Origin: DATELY01 sp035276085
Lineage (GTDB): Bacteria > Pseudomonadota > Gammaproteobacteria > Steroidobacterales > Steroidobacteraceae
Length of the DNA: 64,000 nucleotides
Reading direction: 5' to 3'
Assembly (NCBI GenBank): GCA_035276085.1
Contig: DATELY010000127.1
Span: 15,277 to 79,276 of the forward strand
Shown: positions 44,701-52,543 of the stretch, piece by piece
How the letters are laid out: the number at the start of each line of letters is the position of its first letter
Numbering within the stretch: the first letter of the stretch is position 1
Program-made: the position numbers and the translations under genes
The notes under the pieces: generated by a model
What the model was told of the DNA's origin: nothing
What the model saw: only the letters and a program-made list of their open reading frames with translations
Database searches by the model: none

Positions 44701-45743
44701 TCGTTACGAATGCGGCGCAGCTCGACGGCGGCCGACAGGCGCTCGTAACTCACACGCGCAGGCAAGTCTTTAGTGGGCAACGGCGGTTGTGGAACCGCCT
44801 GCTCTGGCGGATGTGCCGTACCAGCCCTGTTCATCTCCGCAGACGATTTGATGATCAAGGGCGCTGCGGCCGGTATCGGGATGTGCCAACCCGGCACGCT
44901 GACGACGAGGTTGTGCGCATCGAGTGTGCCCGTCAGATCCTGCAGGCTCGCGCCTTGCCAGCGGCTGCGCACGTGCAAGGAAGCGACACCGCCGAGCTCG
45001 CGCATCGCATCGGGCGCCACGGATTCGCGCCAACGCGCGAGCTGCAACGCATCGGCATGCAGCTCCGCTTCGGTCTGCCAGGACTGCGCACGCTTGAGAT
45101 CGCCGCTCAACCGCAGATTGAACCGCAGCGCGCGACCGAGCGCCGCGGGCAAGTCGCTCGAGCCTTCGACTTGTAGTCCGCCCGCAGTGCGCCGCAACTC
45201 CAGAGCGACTTTCGATAACACCCAAGGCTGATGCGCACGGTGTTCATCCACGAAGCGCACGCGCGCATCCCGCACTCGATACCGGCCTTCGGGAAGCCGG
45301 CTCAAGTCGAAGGGTCGATCCGGATCCTGAGATTGAAAGCCGATGACCTGGAATCTGCCGTCGCGGGTGCGCATGACGCCCAGCTCGGGACCATCGAGGG
45401 AAATGCGCCCGATCGCGAGGCGGCGTTCGAGCAATGACCGCGTGAGCGAGAGCGAGACGGCGCCGCGTCTTGCCGACGCCAGCACCTGTTGATCCGGCGT
45501 GCGCAGCACAGCACCCCAGAACACGACTTCCGGACCATACCAATGCAGGCTCGTGTCGACGCGCCGAAACCCGATGGTCAGCCCGGTCTGCTCTTTGACC
45601 AGCGCCTGCAGGCGCGCTTGATATTCGGGCACACGCGCCAGTGCGATGTTCAACGCGACAAACACGCCCACGACCAGCAGCGCCAGAGCAATCGAGGCTC
45701 CGGCCAGCCAGTGTCGCAATCGGTGAGGGTGCTCGGAGGACAT
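41763..45743 (-). CDS. yhdP: YhdP-family AsmA-like protein
   Basis: Very large (1326-residue) inner-membrane-anchored periplasmic protein. In E. coli, YhdP with TamB and YdbH bridges the envelope and helps move phospholipid to the outer membrane. One N-terminal helix (WLAGASIALALLVVGVFVAL) is followed by a long beta-rich region. The DUF3971-like segment begins near residue 35 (ARLQALVKEQTGLTIGFRRV). The AsmA-like C-terminal domain holds LLGLFSLSALPRRLSLDF-type sequence (RVLGLFSLSALPRRLSLDFT). The end is VTRGYYRITGSWEEPIVER. It follows rng by 27 bp, as in E. coli. Confidence 0.93.
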   Translation of the reverse strand: MSSEHPHRLRHWLAGASIALALLVVGVFVALNIALARVPEYQARLQALVKEQTGLTIGFRRVDTSLHWYGPEVVFWGAVLRTPDQQVLASARRGAVSLSLTRSLLERRLAIGRISLDGPELGVMRTRDGRFQVIGFQSQDPDRPFDLSRLPEGRYRVRDARVRFVDEHRAHQPWVLSKVALELRRTAGGLQVEGSSDLPAALGRALRFNLRLSGDLKRAQSWQTEAELHADALQLARWRESVAPDAMRELGGVASLHVRSRWQGASLQDLTGTLDAHNLVVSVPGWHIPIPAAAPLIIKSSAEMNRAGTAHPPEQAVPQPPLPTKDLPARVSYERLSAAVELRRIRNEWRLEVDKLDLGAADRGGKPARIDASWTLGEHGLEALDAKANRIALGPLWPLLGWLPEREDLARVRALELSGALNSVDVTYRRGAGQPTYRVQARLQDVSFAPVGRIPGLGRVTAELDANERGGTLDLDRTPLTFQWPKTFRDELALDNLDGKLEWSRTPAGWLVQADQLDLANPHGRVEAHVQLALPRDGSSPQIDLTADAFDLDVRATPRYLPANQLGDKTLEWLDRAFLGGRIPHATVKLSGALRQFPFRNGGGEFLAQAVCEGLTLDYQPEWMPATEVTANVAFHNAGMRGELTSGRIGGIELERGTAEFADFKQAVLVLKGRAHSDVDQAIRYLQTSPLGPSLGPVFMGLTAHGSGSYVVGLTLPLKNLAARHVDIDTTIANAWVDHDAIKKPAARVNGSLRVVNQQVHSGALRGQWLGGPVVVDIKPQGQVSMLAAQGTLQASELATLLRLPSGVHLLGDSAWSGYVQLGPRKSITGTAAHVALEMDGTTVALPTPLHKDAGERRPLTADLELQDSGAVVRAAFGAVRGMGRIAEDDSGWRFDRAGVRADGETPSLPAHTGVRLEGHVDTFVLDDWLALQSPEGNGAANGGLKLSDILRAANLEIGEFGLFGYRWRNVRGLLQAEERGWRVDVTAPQAAGRIQVPYSFAGGDVLTADMENLVLPARATAAEGDAASEETDPRRLPALRAHVRNFAVEDHGMGELQLQFSRVPQGVHIDKAEVRGSSYEGEASGDWLLTPAGHLTTLDMLLASSDVRDTLTAFNYSPFMRAKHAEVKGRLSWPGGLSAKWLTRATGRLSVQADQGQLLKLEPGAGRVLGLFSLSALPRRLSLDFTDLTGEGLTFDTIRGDFDLHDGNAYTSNLIVSGPATEIGLAGRTGLEAHDYDQTAVVTGKLGASLPVAGALAGGPAVAAAVLLFSQIFKEPLKGVTRGYYRITGSWEEPIVERVHGEQAKEAAETSRSLGDARVRAGAGE

Positions 45744-45770
45744 CGAAAAACGGCTATGGAGTGGACCGCA

Positions 45771-47258
45771 TCACATCAACACCACGTCGTACTGGTCCTG
45801 TTGATACAGCGCTTCGGTTTGCAAGCGGATGGGCTTGCCCGTATGCACTTCCAGTTCGGCCAGTGCGGCGGACTCCTCATCGAGCAAGCGCTCGATGACA
45901 TCCTGATGCGCCAGCACCATCAGCTCCTGAAATTGGAACTGACGGGATTGTCGCAGGATCTCGCGAAAGATCTCGTAACAGACTGTTTCGCTCGTCTTGA
46001 GGAACCCCCGCCCTTCACACGTAGGACAAGCCATACAGAGCATGTGTTCCAGGCTCTCGCGCGTGCGTTTGCGAGTCATCTCCACCAAACCGAGCGGCGA
46101 CACGGACGAGATGTGGGTCTTTGCATGATCGCCCGTGAGCGCTCGCTCCAACGATTGCAACACCTGGCGGCGATGTTCCTCTTCAACCATGTCGATGAAG
46201 TCGATGATGATGATCCCGCCCAGGTTACGTAGACGTAACTGGCGCGCGATGGCAACCGATGCCTCGAGGTTCGTGCGGAAAATCGTCTCTTCCAGGTTGC
46301 GGTGCCCTACGTACGCACCCGTGTTCACGTCGATGGTGGTCATGGCCTCGGTCTGATCGAAGATGAGATAGCCGCCGGACTTCAGCGACACCTTGCGATC
46401 CAGCGATTTCTGGATCTCCTCTTCGACGCCATGAAGATCGAAAATCGGACGCTCGCCGTCGTACAGCTCGATGCGCTCGACCCTGTCGGGCATGAAGGTG
46501 CGTGCGAACTCCTGCATGCGCGCGTGAGTATCGGCGTGGTCGACTCTGACTTGATCCACATTACTGGACACGACATCGCGCAGCACGCGGATCGCGAGCG
46601 GCAGATCTTCGTACACGAGATTGCCCGCGCGCGTGCCGGCCGCCTTGGCACTCAACAGCGCCCACAGCTTCTGCAGGAACAACATGTCGGCGCGCAGGGC
46701 CTCGGGGGTCGCGCCTTCGGCGGCGGTGCGCACGATGTAACCGCCCACGTGGTCGGGCTGGGTGAACAGGGCCGTCGCGTCGCGCAGACGCTGGCGCTCG
46801 ACTTCATCTTCGATGCGCGAAGAAACCCCCAGGCCCTTGCCCTTCGGCAGATAGACGAGATAGCGCGAGGGAATGGTGATGAAGGTCGTCAGCCGCGCAC
46901 CCTTGGTGCCGAGCGGATCCTTGAGCACCTGCACGAGGATTTCCGAACCCTCGCTCACGAGCGCCTGGATCTGGTCCGTTCGCGGCGAATCGCTGGCGAC
47001 GTACGACTCGCCGTTCTGATCGACCGTCGACGACTGCACGATGTCCGACACGTGGAGAAAGGCAGTGCGCTCGAGACCGATATCGAGGAAGGCAGCCTGC
47101 ATGCCGGGCAACACACGCGAAACCCGTCCCTTGTAGATGTTGCTGATCAAGCCGCGACGGTTGGCACGCTCGATGAAGATTTCCTGCAACACGCCGTCTT
47201 CGACCAGGGCGGCGCGTACTTCGCGCGGGCTGAGATTGACCAGAATTTCAGCCGTCAT
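45771..47258 (-). CDS. rng: Ribonuclease G
   Basis: Endoribonuclease of 495 residues processing 5S/16S rRNA precursors and mRNAs. ATG at 47256-47258. The S1 RNA-binding domain covers about 35-125 (GLISNIYKGRVSRVLPGMQA). The DNase I-like catalytic domain has NLGGIIIIDFIDM with the metal-binding aspartate. The zinc-link is CPTCEGRGF (CxxC type). The length and lack of a long C-terminal scaffold separate it from RNase E. It overlaps maf by 4 bp and precedes yhdP. Confidence 0.96.
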   Translation of the reverse strand: MTAEILVNLSPREVRAALVEDGVLQEIFIERANRRGLISNIYKGRVSRVLPGMQAAFLDIGLERTAFLHVSDIVQSSTVDQNGESYVASDSPRTDQIQALVSEGSEILVQVLKDPLGTKGARLTTFITIPSRYLVYLPKGKGLGVSSRIEDEVERQRLRDATALFTQPDHVGGYIVRTAAEGATPEALRADMLFLQKLWALLSAKAAGTRAGNLVYEDLPLAIRVLRDVVSSNVDQVRVDHADTHARMQEFARTFMPDRVERIELYDGERPIFDLHGVEEEIQKSLDRKVSLKSGGYLIFDQTEAMTTIDVNTGAYVGHRNLEETIFRTNLEASVAIARQLRLRNLGGIIIIDFIDMVEEEHRRQVLQSLERALTGDHAKTHISSVSPLGLVEMTRKRTRESLEHMLCMACPTCEGRGFLKTSETVCYEIFREILRQSRQFQFQELMVLAHQDVIERLLDEESAALAELEVHTGKPIRLQTEALYQQDQYDVVLM

Positions 47259-47854
47259 GCGGCCTCCGCTGCCAGGAGGACCGTGGTATCCAACCCCAAC
47301 TCCGCCAAGAGCTGCGACGTTTCGAACAGGGGTAGGCCGACGATACCCGTGTAGCTGCCGTGGATCGCCCGCACGAAGAGCGCGGCTCGTCCCTGGATGG
47401 CATATGCACCGGCCTTGTCCCGTGGCTCGCCCGAGCGCCAGTAGGCCAGGCACTCGTCCCGGGTCAGATCGCGAAACTGCACTTCACTCGTGCTCAGTGC
47501 GGTGCGCGTCTGCGCACCTCGGCACACCGTCACTGCGGTGTGAACGTGATGCGACCGGCCGCTCAAGCGGGACAGGATGCGAACGCAATCGGCTTCGTTT
47601 TCCGGTTTGCCGAAGATCTCGTCACCCAGTGCAACGCAAGTATCGGCACCCAGGCACACCTCCGCAGCGGACAACTGAAGCTGCAATGCCCGCGCCTTGG
47701 CGGCGCTCAAACGCGACACGTACGCCGCCGGCGACTCGCCAGAGCGAACCGATTCGTCGATGTGGACGGGCTGGACCCGATGGGCAAGGCCGATCTGGGT
47801 CAACAGGGCGCTACGCCGCGGCGAGGCCGAGGCTAGATACAGTGGAGTGGACAT
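47255..47854 (-). CDS. maf: Maf-like nucleotide pyrophosphatase (YhdE type)
   Basis: Nucleoside triphosphate pyrophosphatase of 199 residues. Position before rng and the motifs suggest the YhdE branch, acting on dTTP/UTP and modified analogues. LYLASASPRRSALLTQIGL is the N-terminal signature, VCLGADTCVALGDEIFGKP holds the catalytic Asp, and SGEPRDKAGAYAIQGRAALF identifies the branch. The ATG at 47852-47854 is preferred; the frame opens nine codons earlier without support. It overlaps rng by 4 bp. Confidence 0.92.
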   Translation of the reverse strand: MSTPLYLASASPRRSALLTQIGLAHRVQPVHIDESVRSGESPAAYVSRLSAAKARALQLQLSAAEVCLGADTCVALGDEIFGKPENEADCVRILSRLSGRSHHVHTAVTVCRGAQTRTALSTSEVQFRDLTRDECLAYWRSGEPRDKAGAYAIQGRAALFVRAIHGSYTGIVGLPLFETSQLLAELGLDTTVLLAAEAA

Positions 47855-47956
47855 GGCGCAAGCATACCGGGCACTGCCCACGGAAAGCTTCGTAGCGGGT
47901 CTCGCGGGCGAACGTAATGGACTATTCGCAAACGGGAGCTGAATTCAGACGGGATT

Positions 47957-48030
47957 GGGGCCTGTGACCTGAGGGGAACGACAGACAAAGGTGAAATCGG
48001 GTAAGCCCCAGGCCGCACGCCTCAGGCCCC
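47957..48030. repeat. Intergenic palindrome, GGGGCCTG type, between maf and SpoIIAA-like gene
   Basis: GGGGCCTGTGACCTGAGGGG on the left is partly complementary to CCCCAGGCCGCACGCCTCAG on the right, which ends in GCCCC. The stem is imperfect. It is similar in style to 52456-52543. Confidence 0.55.
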
Positions 48031-48062
48031 ACATGAACCCGGTTCAGCGGCTCGTTGGGAAC

Positions 48063-48479
48063 CTAAGTCTGCTCCGCGACAGGGCGTGCTCTGGCCGCAC
48101 GGTCTGCCAGCACCCACGCCTCGGCGAGCGCGGGGTCCTCGAACAGGCGCATGTGAATGCCGCACTCCTGCGGCTCGGTGATCAAGATCACGACGTGACA
48201 CGTCGCGACCAGGGTGCCCGGTGACATCACCGCGGCCCAACGCACGAGCTGACGACCTCGGCCGATGCGCACCAGGTAGTCGCGAAAGCTCTGCGCTTCG
48301 GAGTAGTCCCACTCCCCCGTCGCATCACGTAGATCGGCAAGCACGGGAAGCTCAGAGCTGCATTCAGGATCGGCAGCGATGTGCTGCATCATCTCGATGA
48401 GACCGCTGGCGGTGACGGATCCCCGGCAATGCAAACGAAGGAAGCGTTCGGGATTCTGGATCGAGTAGCGAAATTCCAT
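48063..48479 (-). CDS. SpoIIAA-like/STAS-type small protein
   Basis: Cytoplasmic protein of 138 residues from the ATG at 48477-48479. Its pattern (MEFRYSIQNPERFLRLHCRG, SELPVLADLRDATGEWDYSE) resembles the SpoIIAA-like family, which shares the STAS fold used for anti-sigma antagonists and lipid binding. No conserved phosphoserine can be assigned with confidence. It is divergent from a soluble Ser/Thr kinase gene 198 bp away. In partner-switching systems STAS proteins are kinase substrates, so a functional pair is possible but unproven. Confidence 0.6.
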   Translation of the reverse strand: MEFRYSIQNPERFLRLHCRGSVTASGLIEMMQHIAADPECSSELPVLADLRDATGEWDYSEAQSFRDYLVRIGRGRQLVRWAAVMSPGTLVATCHVVILITEPQECGIHMRLFEDPALAEAWVLADRAARARPVAEQT

Positions 48480-48570
48480 CACGTCGTCTTGGGCGAGCCG
48501 TTTCGATTCGGCTTGGTCGCGAAGCACTCTAGCAGGCGTTCTGTGACACAGTCATCACTCGCGGAACAAA

Positions 48571-48598
48571 ACCCCGGGGCTCCGCGCACCATTGTGCA
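48571..48598 (+). other. Segment matching part of the window's 6S RNA
   Basis: ACCCCGGGGCTC (48571-48582) and ACCATTGTGCA (48588-48598) are identical to the strings at 22531-22542 and 22554-22564 in the predicted 6S RNA. They are in the same order and on the same strand, with 5 nt instead of 11 nt between. It lies in the divergent spacer upstream of the Ser/Thr kinase. No closing stem like that of 6S was recognised. Confidence 0.45.
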
Positions 48599-48677
48599 TG
48601 CAGTGCCTGCGATCACGTAATAGAAACCCCCGCAGCTACGACAGGAGCGTGACGCAGTCCGTCGCGCGTGGAGTCGC

Positions 48678-49595
48678 ATGACTGTTGTAGTCCGCCCTCG
48701 CACTCTGAAAGAACGGAATCGTCGAGCCCTGATGTTGAAACAGAAGAACCCAGCGCCGAGCAACATTCTGCGCCCCCGGCGGCAGAGCGCGCCGACGTTT
48801 CCAACCATCGCGGGCTATCGCTTCTTGCAGAACATCGCACGCTCGCCCAGCTCCGAAGTGCACCTGGCGTATTCGGAGGAGCTGCGCCACAACGTCGCGG
48901 TCAAGGTGCTGCGCGCTGCACCCGAGTCGAGTATCGATCCCGATGACGAGCAGCGCTTCGAACGCGAGCGGTTGATTCTCACGCGGCTGCGTCATCCTGC
49001 GATCGTCGATGTGTACGACTGGGGCCACGGCGATGACTTCCGCTACATCGTCACCGAGTACTTTCCCAGCGGCAGCCTCGAGCTGCGCATTCGCAACTTG
49101 ATGCGGGTGCGTGACAGCGTCGACATCTTCGTGCAGATCGCCGGTGCGCTCGTGCTACTGCATGGCACGGGGCTGTGTCATCGCGACCTGAAGCCTGCGA
49201 ACGTGATGATGCGTCCGAACGGCGGCATCGTGCTGATCGACTTCGGCTTGGCCAAGCGCGTCGACAATGCCACGCAATTGACCAATGCGGGCGAAGTACG
49301 CGGCTCGCCTTACTACATCGCTCCCGAACAAGCGGAAGGGTTGGCCACGGATCACCGTGCGGATCTTTACAGCCTGGGGATCATGTTCTACGAAATGCTG
49401 ACCGGCCAGCGCCCCTTCCGCGGCAACACGGTCATCTCGATCATCCAGGCTCACCGCAACGATCCCATCCCGCAGCTGCCCGCCGAGCTCGCGCGCTTCC
49501 AACGGCTATTGGACGGGCTGCTGGCGAAGAATCCAGATGAGCGTTTCCCCAGTGCGAATGCGGCCCTGGCGACGTTGGCGAAGATGAAGGTGTGA
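48678..49595 (+). CDS. Soluble Hanks-type Ser/Thr protein kinase
   Basis: Cytoplasmic protein kinase of 305 residues, without a membrane helix or sensor domain. Catalytic motifs are complete: Lys76 in VAVKVLRA, HRDLKPANV with Asp170, DFG at 188-190, and APEQ in the activation segment. The nucleotide-loop region reads IARSPSSEVHLA and lacks all the glycines of the usual GxGxxG, which is unusual and may slow ATP binding. The N-terminal 40 residues are basic. The gene is divergent from the SpoIIAA-like gene and converges on rlmH across a palindromic repeat. An FHA protein 10 kb away is a possible reader. Confidence 0.88.
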   Translation: MTVVVRPRTLKERNRRALMLKQKNPAPSNILRPRRQSAPTFPTIAGYRFLQNIARSPSSEVHLAYSEELRHNVAVKVLRAAPESSIDPDDEQRFERERLILTRLRHPAIVDVYDWGHGDDFRYIVTEYFPSGSLELRIRNLMRVRDSVDIFVQIAGALVLLHGTGLCHRDLKPANVMMRPNGGIVLIDFGLAKRVDNATQLTNAGEVRGSPYYIAPEQAEGLATDHRADLYSLGIMFYEMLTGQRPFRGNTVISIIQAHRNDPIPQLPAELARFQRLLDGLLAKNPDERFPSANAALATLAKMKV

Positions 49596-49676
49596 GGCGG
49601 CTAGCTGGCGAGCTGGTCTGCTGGCCAGAAGAATTCATGCGCTTCTGGCCAGCAGACCAGCCGACCAGCAGACCGC
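49596..49676. repeat. Intergenic palindrome, GCTGGCCAG type, between kinase and rlmH
   Basis: The left arm GGCGGCTAGCTGGCGAGCTG leads to TCTGCTGGCCAGAA. The right arm TTCTGGCCAGCAGACCAGCC continues to AGCAGACCGC. It starts directly after the kinase stop and ends 1 bp before the rlmH stop at a convergent junction, filling the whole gap. Confidence 0.85.
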
Positions 49677-49677
49677 T

Positions 49678-50145
49678 TCACCCCCTGTGATACGGATGCC
49701 CCTTCCCAATCATCACGGCTCGATAGAGAGCTTCGGCGACAATCACCCGCGCCAGCGCATGCGGCAGCGTCAGCGCCGACAACGACCAGCGCAGACGGGC
49801 GCGTGCATCCACTTCGGGTGCAAGCCCATCGGGACCGCCGATGCAGAAGGCGATCTCGCGTGAGCTGCTCGCCTGTCGTGTGAGGAATTGAGCGAGTTGC
49901 TCGGAGCTCAGCGCACGTCCTGTGACTTGCAGCGCGACCACATAACTGGAGTCGCGCAGTTGGGCGAGCATCTTCTCGCCTTCTTTTCGAATCGCCTGTT
50001 GCGTGTCGCCGCCGCTGCGTGGACCGAGGGCGATTTCCACCAGTTCGAGCCTGTATTCGCCCTGCAATCGTCCGGCATAGTCAGCGAAGCCTTCCTGCAC
50101 CCAGCGCGGCATGCGAGTGCCGACAGCAATCACCCGCAGCAGCAT
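49678..50145 (-). CDS. rlmH: 23S rRNA (pseudouridine1915-N3)-methyltransferase RlmH
   Basis: SPOUT-class methyltransferase of 155 residues modifying pseudouridine 1915 of 23S rRNA. ATG at 50143-50145 gives MLLRVIAVGTRMPRWVQEGF, the family start. FCIGGPDGLAPEV is the SAM-binding knot. The C-terminal LPHALARVIVAEALYRAVMI and KGHPYHRG is almost invariant. It follows rsfS by 5 bp in the holA-nadD-rsfS-rlmH order. Confidence 0.97.
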   Translation of the reverse strand: MLLRVIAVGTRMPRWVQEGFADYAGRLQGEYRLELVEIALGPRSGGDTQQAIRKEGEKMLAQLRDSSYVVALQVTGRALSSEQLAQFLTRQASSSREIAFCIGGPDGLAPEVDARARLRWSLSALTLPHALARVIVAEALYRAVMIGKGHPYHRG

Positions 50146-50150
50146 TGCGG

Positions 50151-50669
50151 TCAATCGGCCGAATTGCGATCCGCACTGTCGTTGGCTGCCGCACGACGCG
50201 CTGCGCTGACGTCCCACAAGTTCTCCAGTCGATAGAACTCGCGCACACGCGGCAGCATCACGTGCACGATGACATCCTGCAGGTCGACCAGCACCCATTC
50301 GCCGTCGCGCTCGCCTTCCACCCCCGCTGGCCGGAAGCCTGCCTTCTTCGCGTATTCGACGATGCGATCGGCGAGCGAGCGCACGTGTCGATCCGATGTA
50401 CCGCTCGCGACCACCATCGTGTCGGTGATGTCGGTGAGCTCGCGCACGTCGAGCACCGTCACGTTCACCGCCTTCAAATCATCCAACGCTCGCTGCACGG
50501 CATCGAGCACTCGGCTCGAGGCAGCGGGCTGACTGGCCTTCAGGCGCGTTGTCCGTGTGCCACTCGCGCTCTTGCGCGGGGCCTTCGCTTTGGCCGCGGT
50601 CTTGGCCTTGGCGGGTGTCTTGCGTGCGGTGGTCTTGGACTTGCGCTTGTCGGCGGATCGTTGGGGCAT
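50151..50669 (-). CDS. rsfS: Ribosomal silencing factor RsfS with basic N-terminal extension
   Basis: Ribosome silencing factor of 172 residues that binds L14 and blocks subunit joining in starvation. The conserved domain covers about 50-160: LDDLKAVNVTVLDVRELTDI, MVVASGTSDRHVRSLADRIV, and WVLVDLQDVIVHVMLP. The first 50 residues are an unusual Lys/Ala/Arg-rich, disordered extension (KRKSKTTARKTPAKAKTAAK), making the protein longer than the about 105 residues of E. coli RsfS. The ATG at 50667-50669 is chosen because the frame upstream overlaps nadD. It lies between nadD and rlmH. Confidence 0.93.
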   Translation of the reverse strand: MPQRSADKRKSKTTARKTPAKAKTAAKAKAPRKSASGTRTTRLKASQPAASSRVLDAVQRALDDLKAVNVTVLDVRELTDITDTMVVASGTSDRHVRSLADRIVEYAKKAGFRPAGVEGERDGEWVLVDLQDVIVHVMLPRVREFYRLENLWDVSAARRAAANDSADRNSAD

Positions 50670-50671
50670 GC

Positions 50672-51325
50672 TCACCTCGAGGTTGTAGACGGCGTGCGAT
50701 AACAGCCGGACTGTTCGATGACGGCGCGAACGGCGTCGGGAACGAGGTAACGCGGATCGCGCCGGGCCGCGATCAGTTTGCGTAACTCGGTGGAAGAGAT
50801 TTCCAACTGCGTGACCGCATGGATGTAGATGCAACCGGCGCGCGTCTCATGCAGGTCGTTGATGCGGCCCGTCCCGCGATCCACCAGCAACTCGCCGAGC
50901 GGACCCATGCTGGGCGCGCGCCAGCCCGGTCGATGGGCCACGACGAGATGGGCCAGTTCGAGCAGCTCGCGCCACTGGCGCCATTTCGGCAGCCCGAGGA
51001 ATGCATCCATGCCCACGATCAAACACAGCGAGCGCTGCGGATACTCGGCGCGCAATGTGCCGAGCGTGTCCACCGAATACGAAGGTCCTTCGCGGCGCAC
51101 TTCGCGATCATCCACGGTGAAACCCGGCTGACCTTCGACCGCGGCGCGCACCATCGCCAGACGCAATTCGGCGTCCGCGATCGTCTGGTCGCGATGCGGA
51201 GGATCACCGGCAGGCATGAAACGCATTTCGCTCAGACGCAGCGCCTGCATCAACTCGAATGCCGTACGCAAGTGCCCGAAGTGAATGGGGTCGAACGTGC
51301 CGCCGAAAATACCGATAGGAGACAT
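50672..51325 (-). CDS. nadD: Nicotinate-nucleotide adenylyltransferase
   Basis: NAD biosynthesis enzyme of 217 residues adenylating nicotinate mononucleotide. IGIFGGTFDPIHFGHLRTA contains the nucleotidyltransferase HxGH-type site, and LIVGMDAFLGLPKWRQW is typical of NadD. The C-terminal ISSTELRKLIAARRDPRYLV holds the ISxTxxR motif. It follows holA by about 47 bp and precedes rsfS by 2 bp, as in the canonical leuS-lptE-holA-nadD-rsfS-rlmH cluster. Confidence 0.97.
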   Translation of the reverse strand: MSPIGIFGGTFDPIHFGHLRTAFELMQALRLSEMRFMPAGDPPHRDQTIADAELRLAMVRAAVEGQPGFTVDDREVRREGPSYSVDTLGTLRAEYPQRSLCLIVGMDAFLGLPKWRQWRELLELAHLVVAHRPGWRAPSMGPLGELLVDRGTGRINDLHETRAGCIYIHAVTQLEISSTELRKLIAARRDPRYLVPDAVRAVIEQSGCYRTPSTTSR

Positions 51326-51372
51326 GAGGGAGAAAAAGGTTTGCCGCTACCGAACGGGTGGTGGAAAAAGCG

Positions 51373-52413
51373 CTACGCAGCGCGCGCGAGACGGACGCCG
51401 GCAAGGCGCGCAACCAGCGCTTCCAGCGCCAGCCAGGGATCGAGACGGGGGGCGCCTGCGTGGCTACCCATGCCCTTGATGGCTCGGTCGCACGACTCTG
51501 CATCGACGATCAGTGCCGCAATGTCCTCACGCTTCAGGCGTGCCAGCGCCTGCTTCATCGCAGCCTGGCGCGGACGCCAGACGTAGATCGCATTCATGGC
51601 GCTATCGGCGCTCTGGCCCGCTCGCATCAGTGCTTCAGCGCGCGCAAGCCACTGCAGATCCTTGTTGAGAGCCCACAGTACGACCGGCGGCTCGCTGCCA
51701 TCGGCATGCAGTCCATTGAGAATGTGCAGCGCACGTCCCGACTGACCGCGCATGGCAGCCTCGCCAAGTTGCAGCACGTCATAACGGGCGCTCTCGGCGA
51801 CGACCTCGAGCGCGGTTGCGAGCGTGACGGGGCCGGGCGGCAACAACAAGGCCAGCTTCTCCATCTCCTGATGCGCAGCGAGCAGGTTACCTTCGGTACG
51901 CTCGGCCAGCACTTGGGCGGCATTGGCATCGATCTGCAGGCCGCGTTGCGCGAGGCGCTCGCGTATCCACGCCGGCAGACGCGGCAACTCCACAGGCCAT
52001 ACCTGCACGAACACACCGTTCTTTTCGATCGCACTCACCCAGCGTGCGTTCTGCGTACGTCCATCGAGCTTGCCGGTGAGCACCAGCACCAGCGTATCGG
52101 GCGCACGCTCCTCGGCCATCTCCACCAGCACCTTCGTGCCCTGCTCGCCGGGCGCAGCCGAAGGCATGCGCAGCTCCACGATCTTGCGTTCGGAGAACAG
52201 TGACAGCGTGCGGCTGGCCGCGCGCAGCTCGGCCCAATCGAAACCGCGTTCGACGAAGTGCAGCTCGCGCTCCGTGAACCCCTCCTTGCGCGCACGGACG
52301 CGCACGGCATCGGCCGCCTCGTTCGCCAGCAGGATCTCGTCCCCCGAGATGAGGTAGATCGGGCTCAGACCCTTGGCCAATTGGGCGGGAAAGTGATCGC
52401 CGGACAGTTTCAC
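51373..52413 (-). CDS. holA: DNA polymerase III subunit delta
   Basis: Clamp-loader delta subunit of 346 residues that opens the beta sliding clamp. PIYLISGDEILLANEAADAVR at the start and FSERKIVELRMPS are family landmarks. The AAA-like domain lacks Walker motifs, as usual for delta. It precedes nadD in the conserved cluster but is separated from lptE by about 5.6 kb carrying a peptidase and signalling genes. In E. coli lptE and holA are adjacent. Confidence 0.94.
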   Translation of the reverse strand: MKLSGDHFPAQLAKGLSPIYLISGDEILLANEAADAVRVRARKEGFTERELHFVERGFDWAELRAASRTLSLFSERKIVELRMPSAAPGEQGTKVLVEMAEERAPDTLVLVLTGKLDGRTQNARWVSAIEKNGVFVQVWPVELPRLPAWIRERLAQRGLQIDANAAQVLAERTEGNLLAAHQEMEKLALLLPPGPVTLATALEVVAESARYDVLQLGEAAMRGQSGRALHILNGLHADGSEPPVVLWALNKDLQWLARAEALMRAGQSADSAMNAIYVWRPRQAAMKQALARLKREDIAALIVDAESCDRAIKGMGSHAGAPRLDPWLALEALVARLAGVRLARAA

Positions 52414-52455
52414 GGTGCAGGTGTGGGCGGCTGTGAAGATGGGTGAAGTATGACA

Positions 52456-52543
52456 GGGCCTGGGACCTGGGGCTTGGGGTGTGGGGCCCGGAGTAGAGCG
52501 CTGCGCTCCATGTTTCCTCCCCAGGTCCCGGGCCCCAGGTCCT
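52456..52543. repeat. Intergenic palindrome, CCTGGGAC/GGGCCC type, between pip and holA
   Basis: The left arm GGGCCTGGGACCTGGGGCTT continues as GGGGTGTGGGGCCCGG. The right arm CCCCAGGTCCCGGGCCCCAG ends GTCCT. The pip stop codon TAG (52542-52544) overlaps its edge. Confidence 0.8.

Noticed and set aside
48540..48560. TGTGAC...TCACT, a CRP-site-like palindrome upstream of the Ser/Thr kinase
   Set aside because: The half-sites are separated by 8 instead of 6 nt, so it does not match the CRP consensus spacing.
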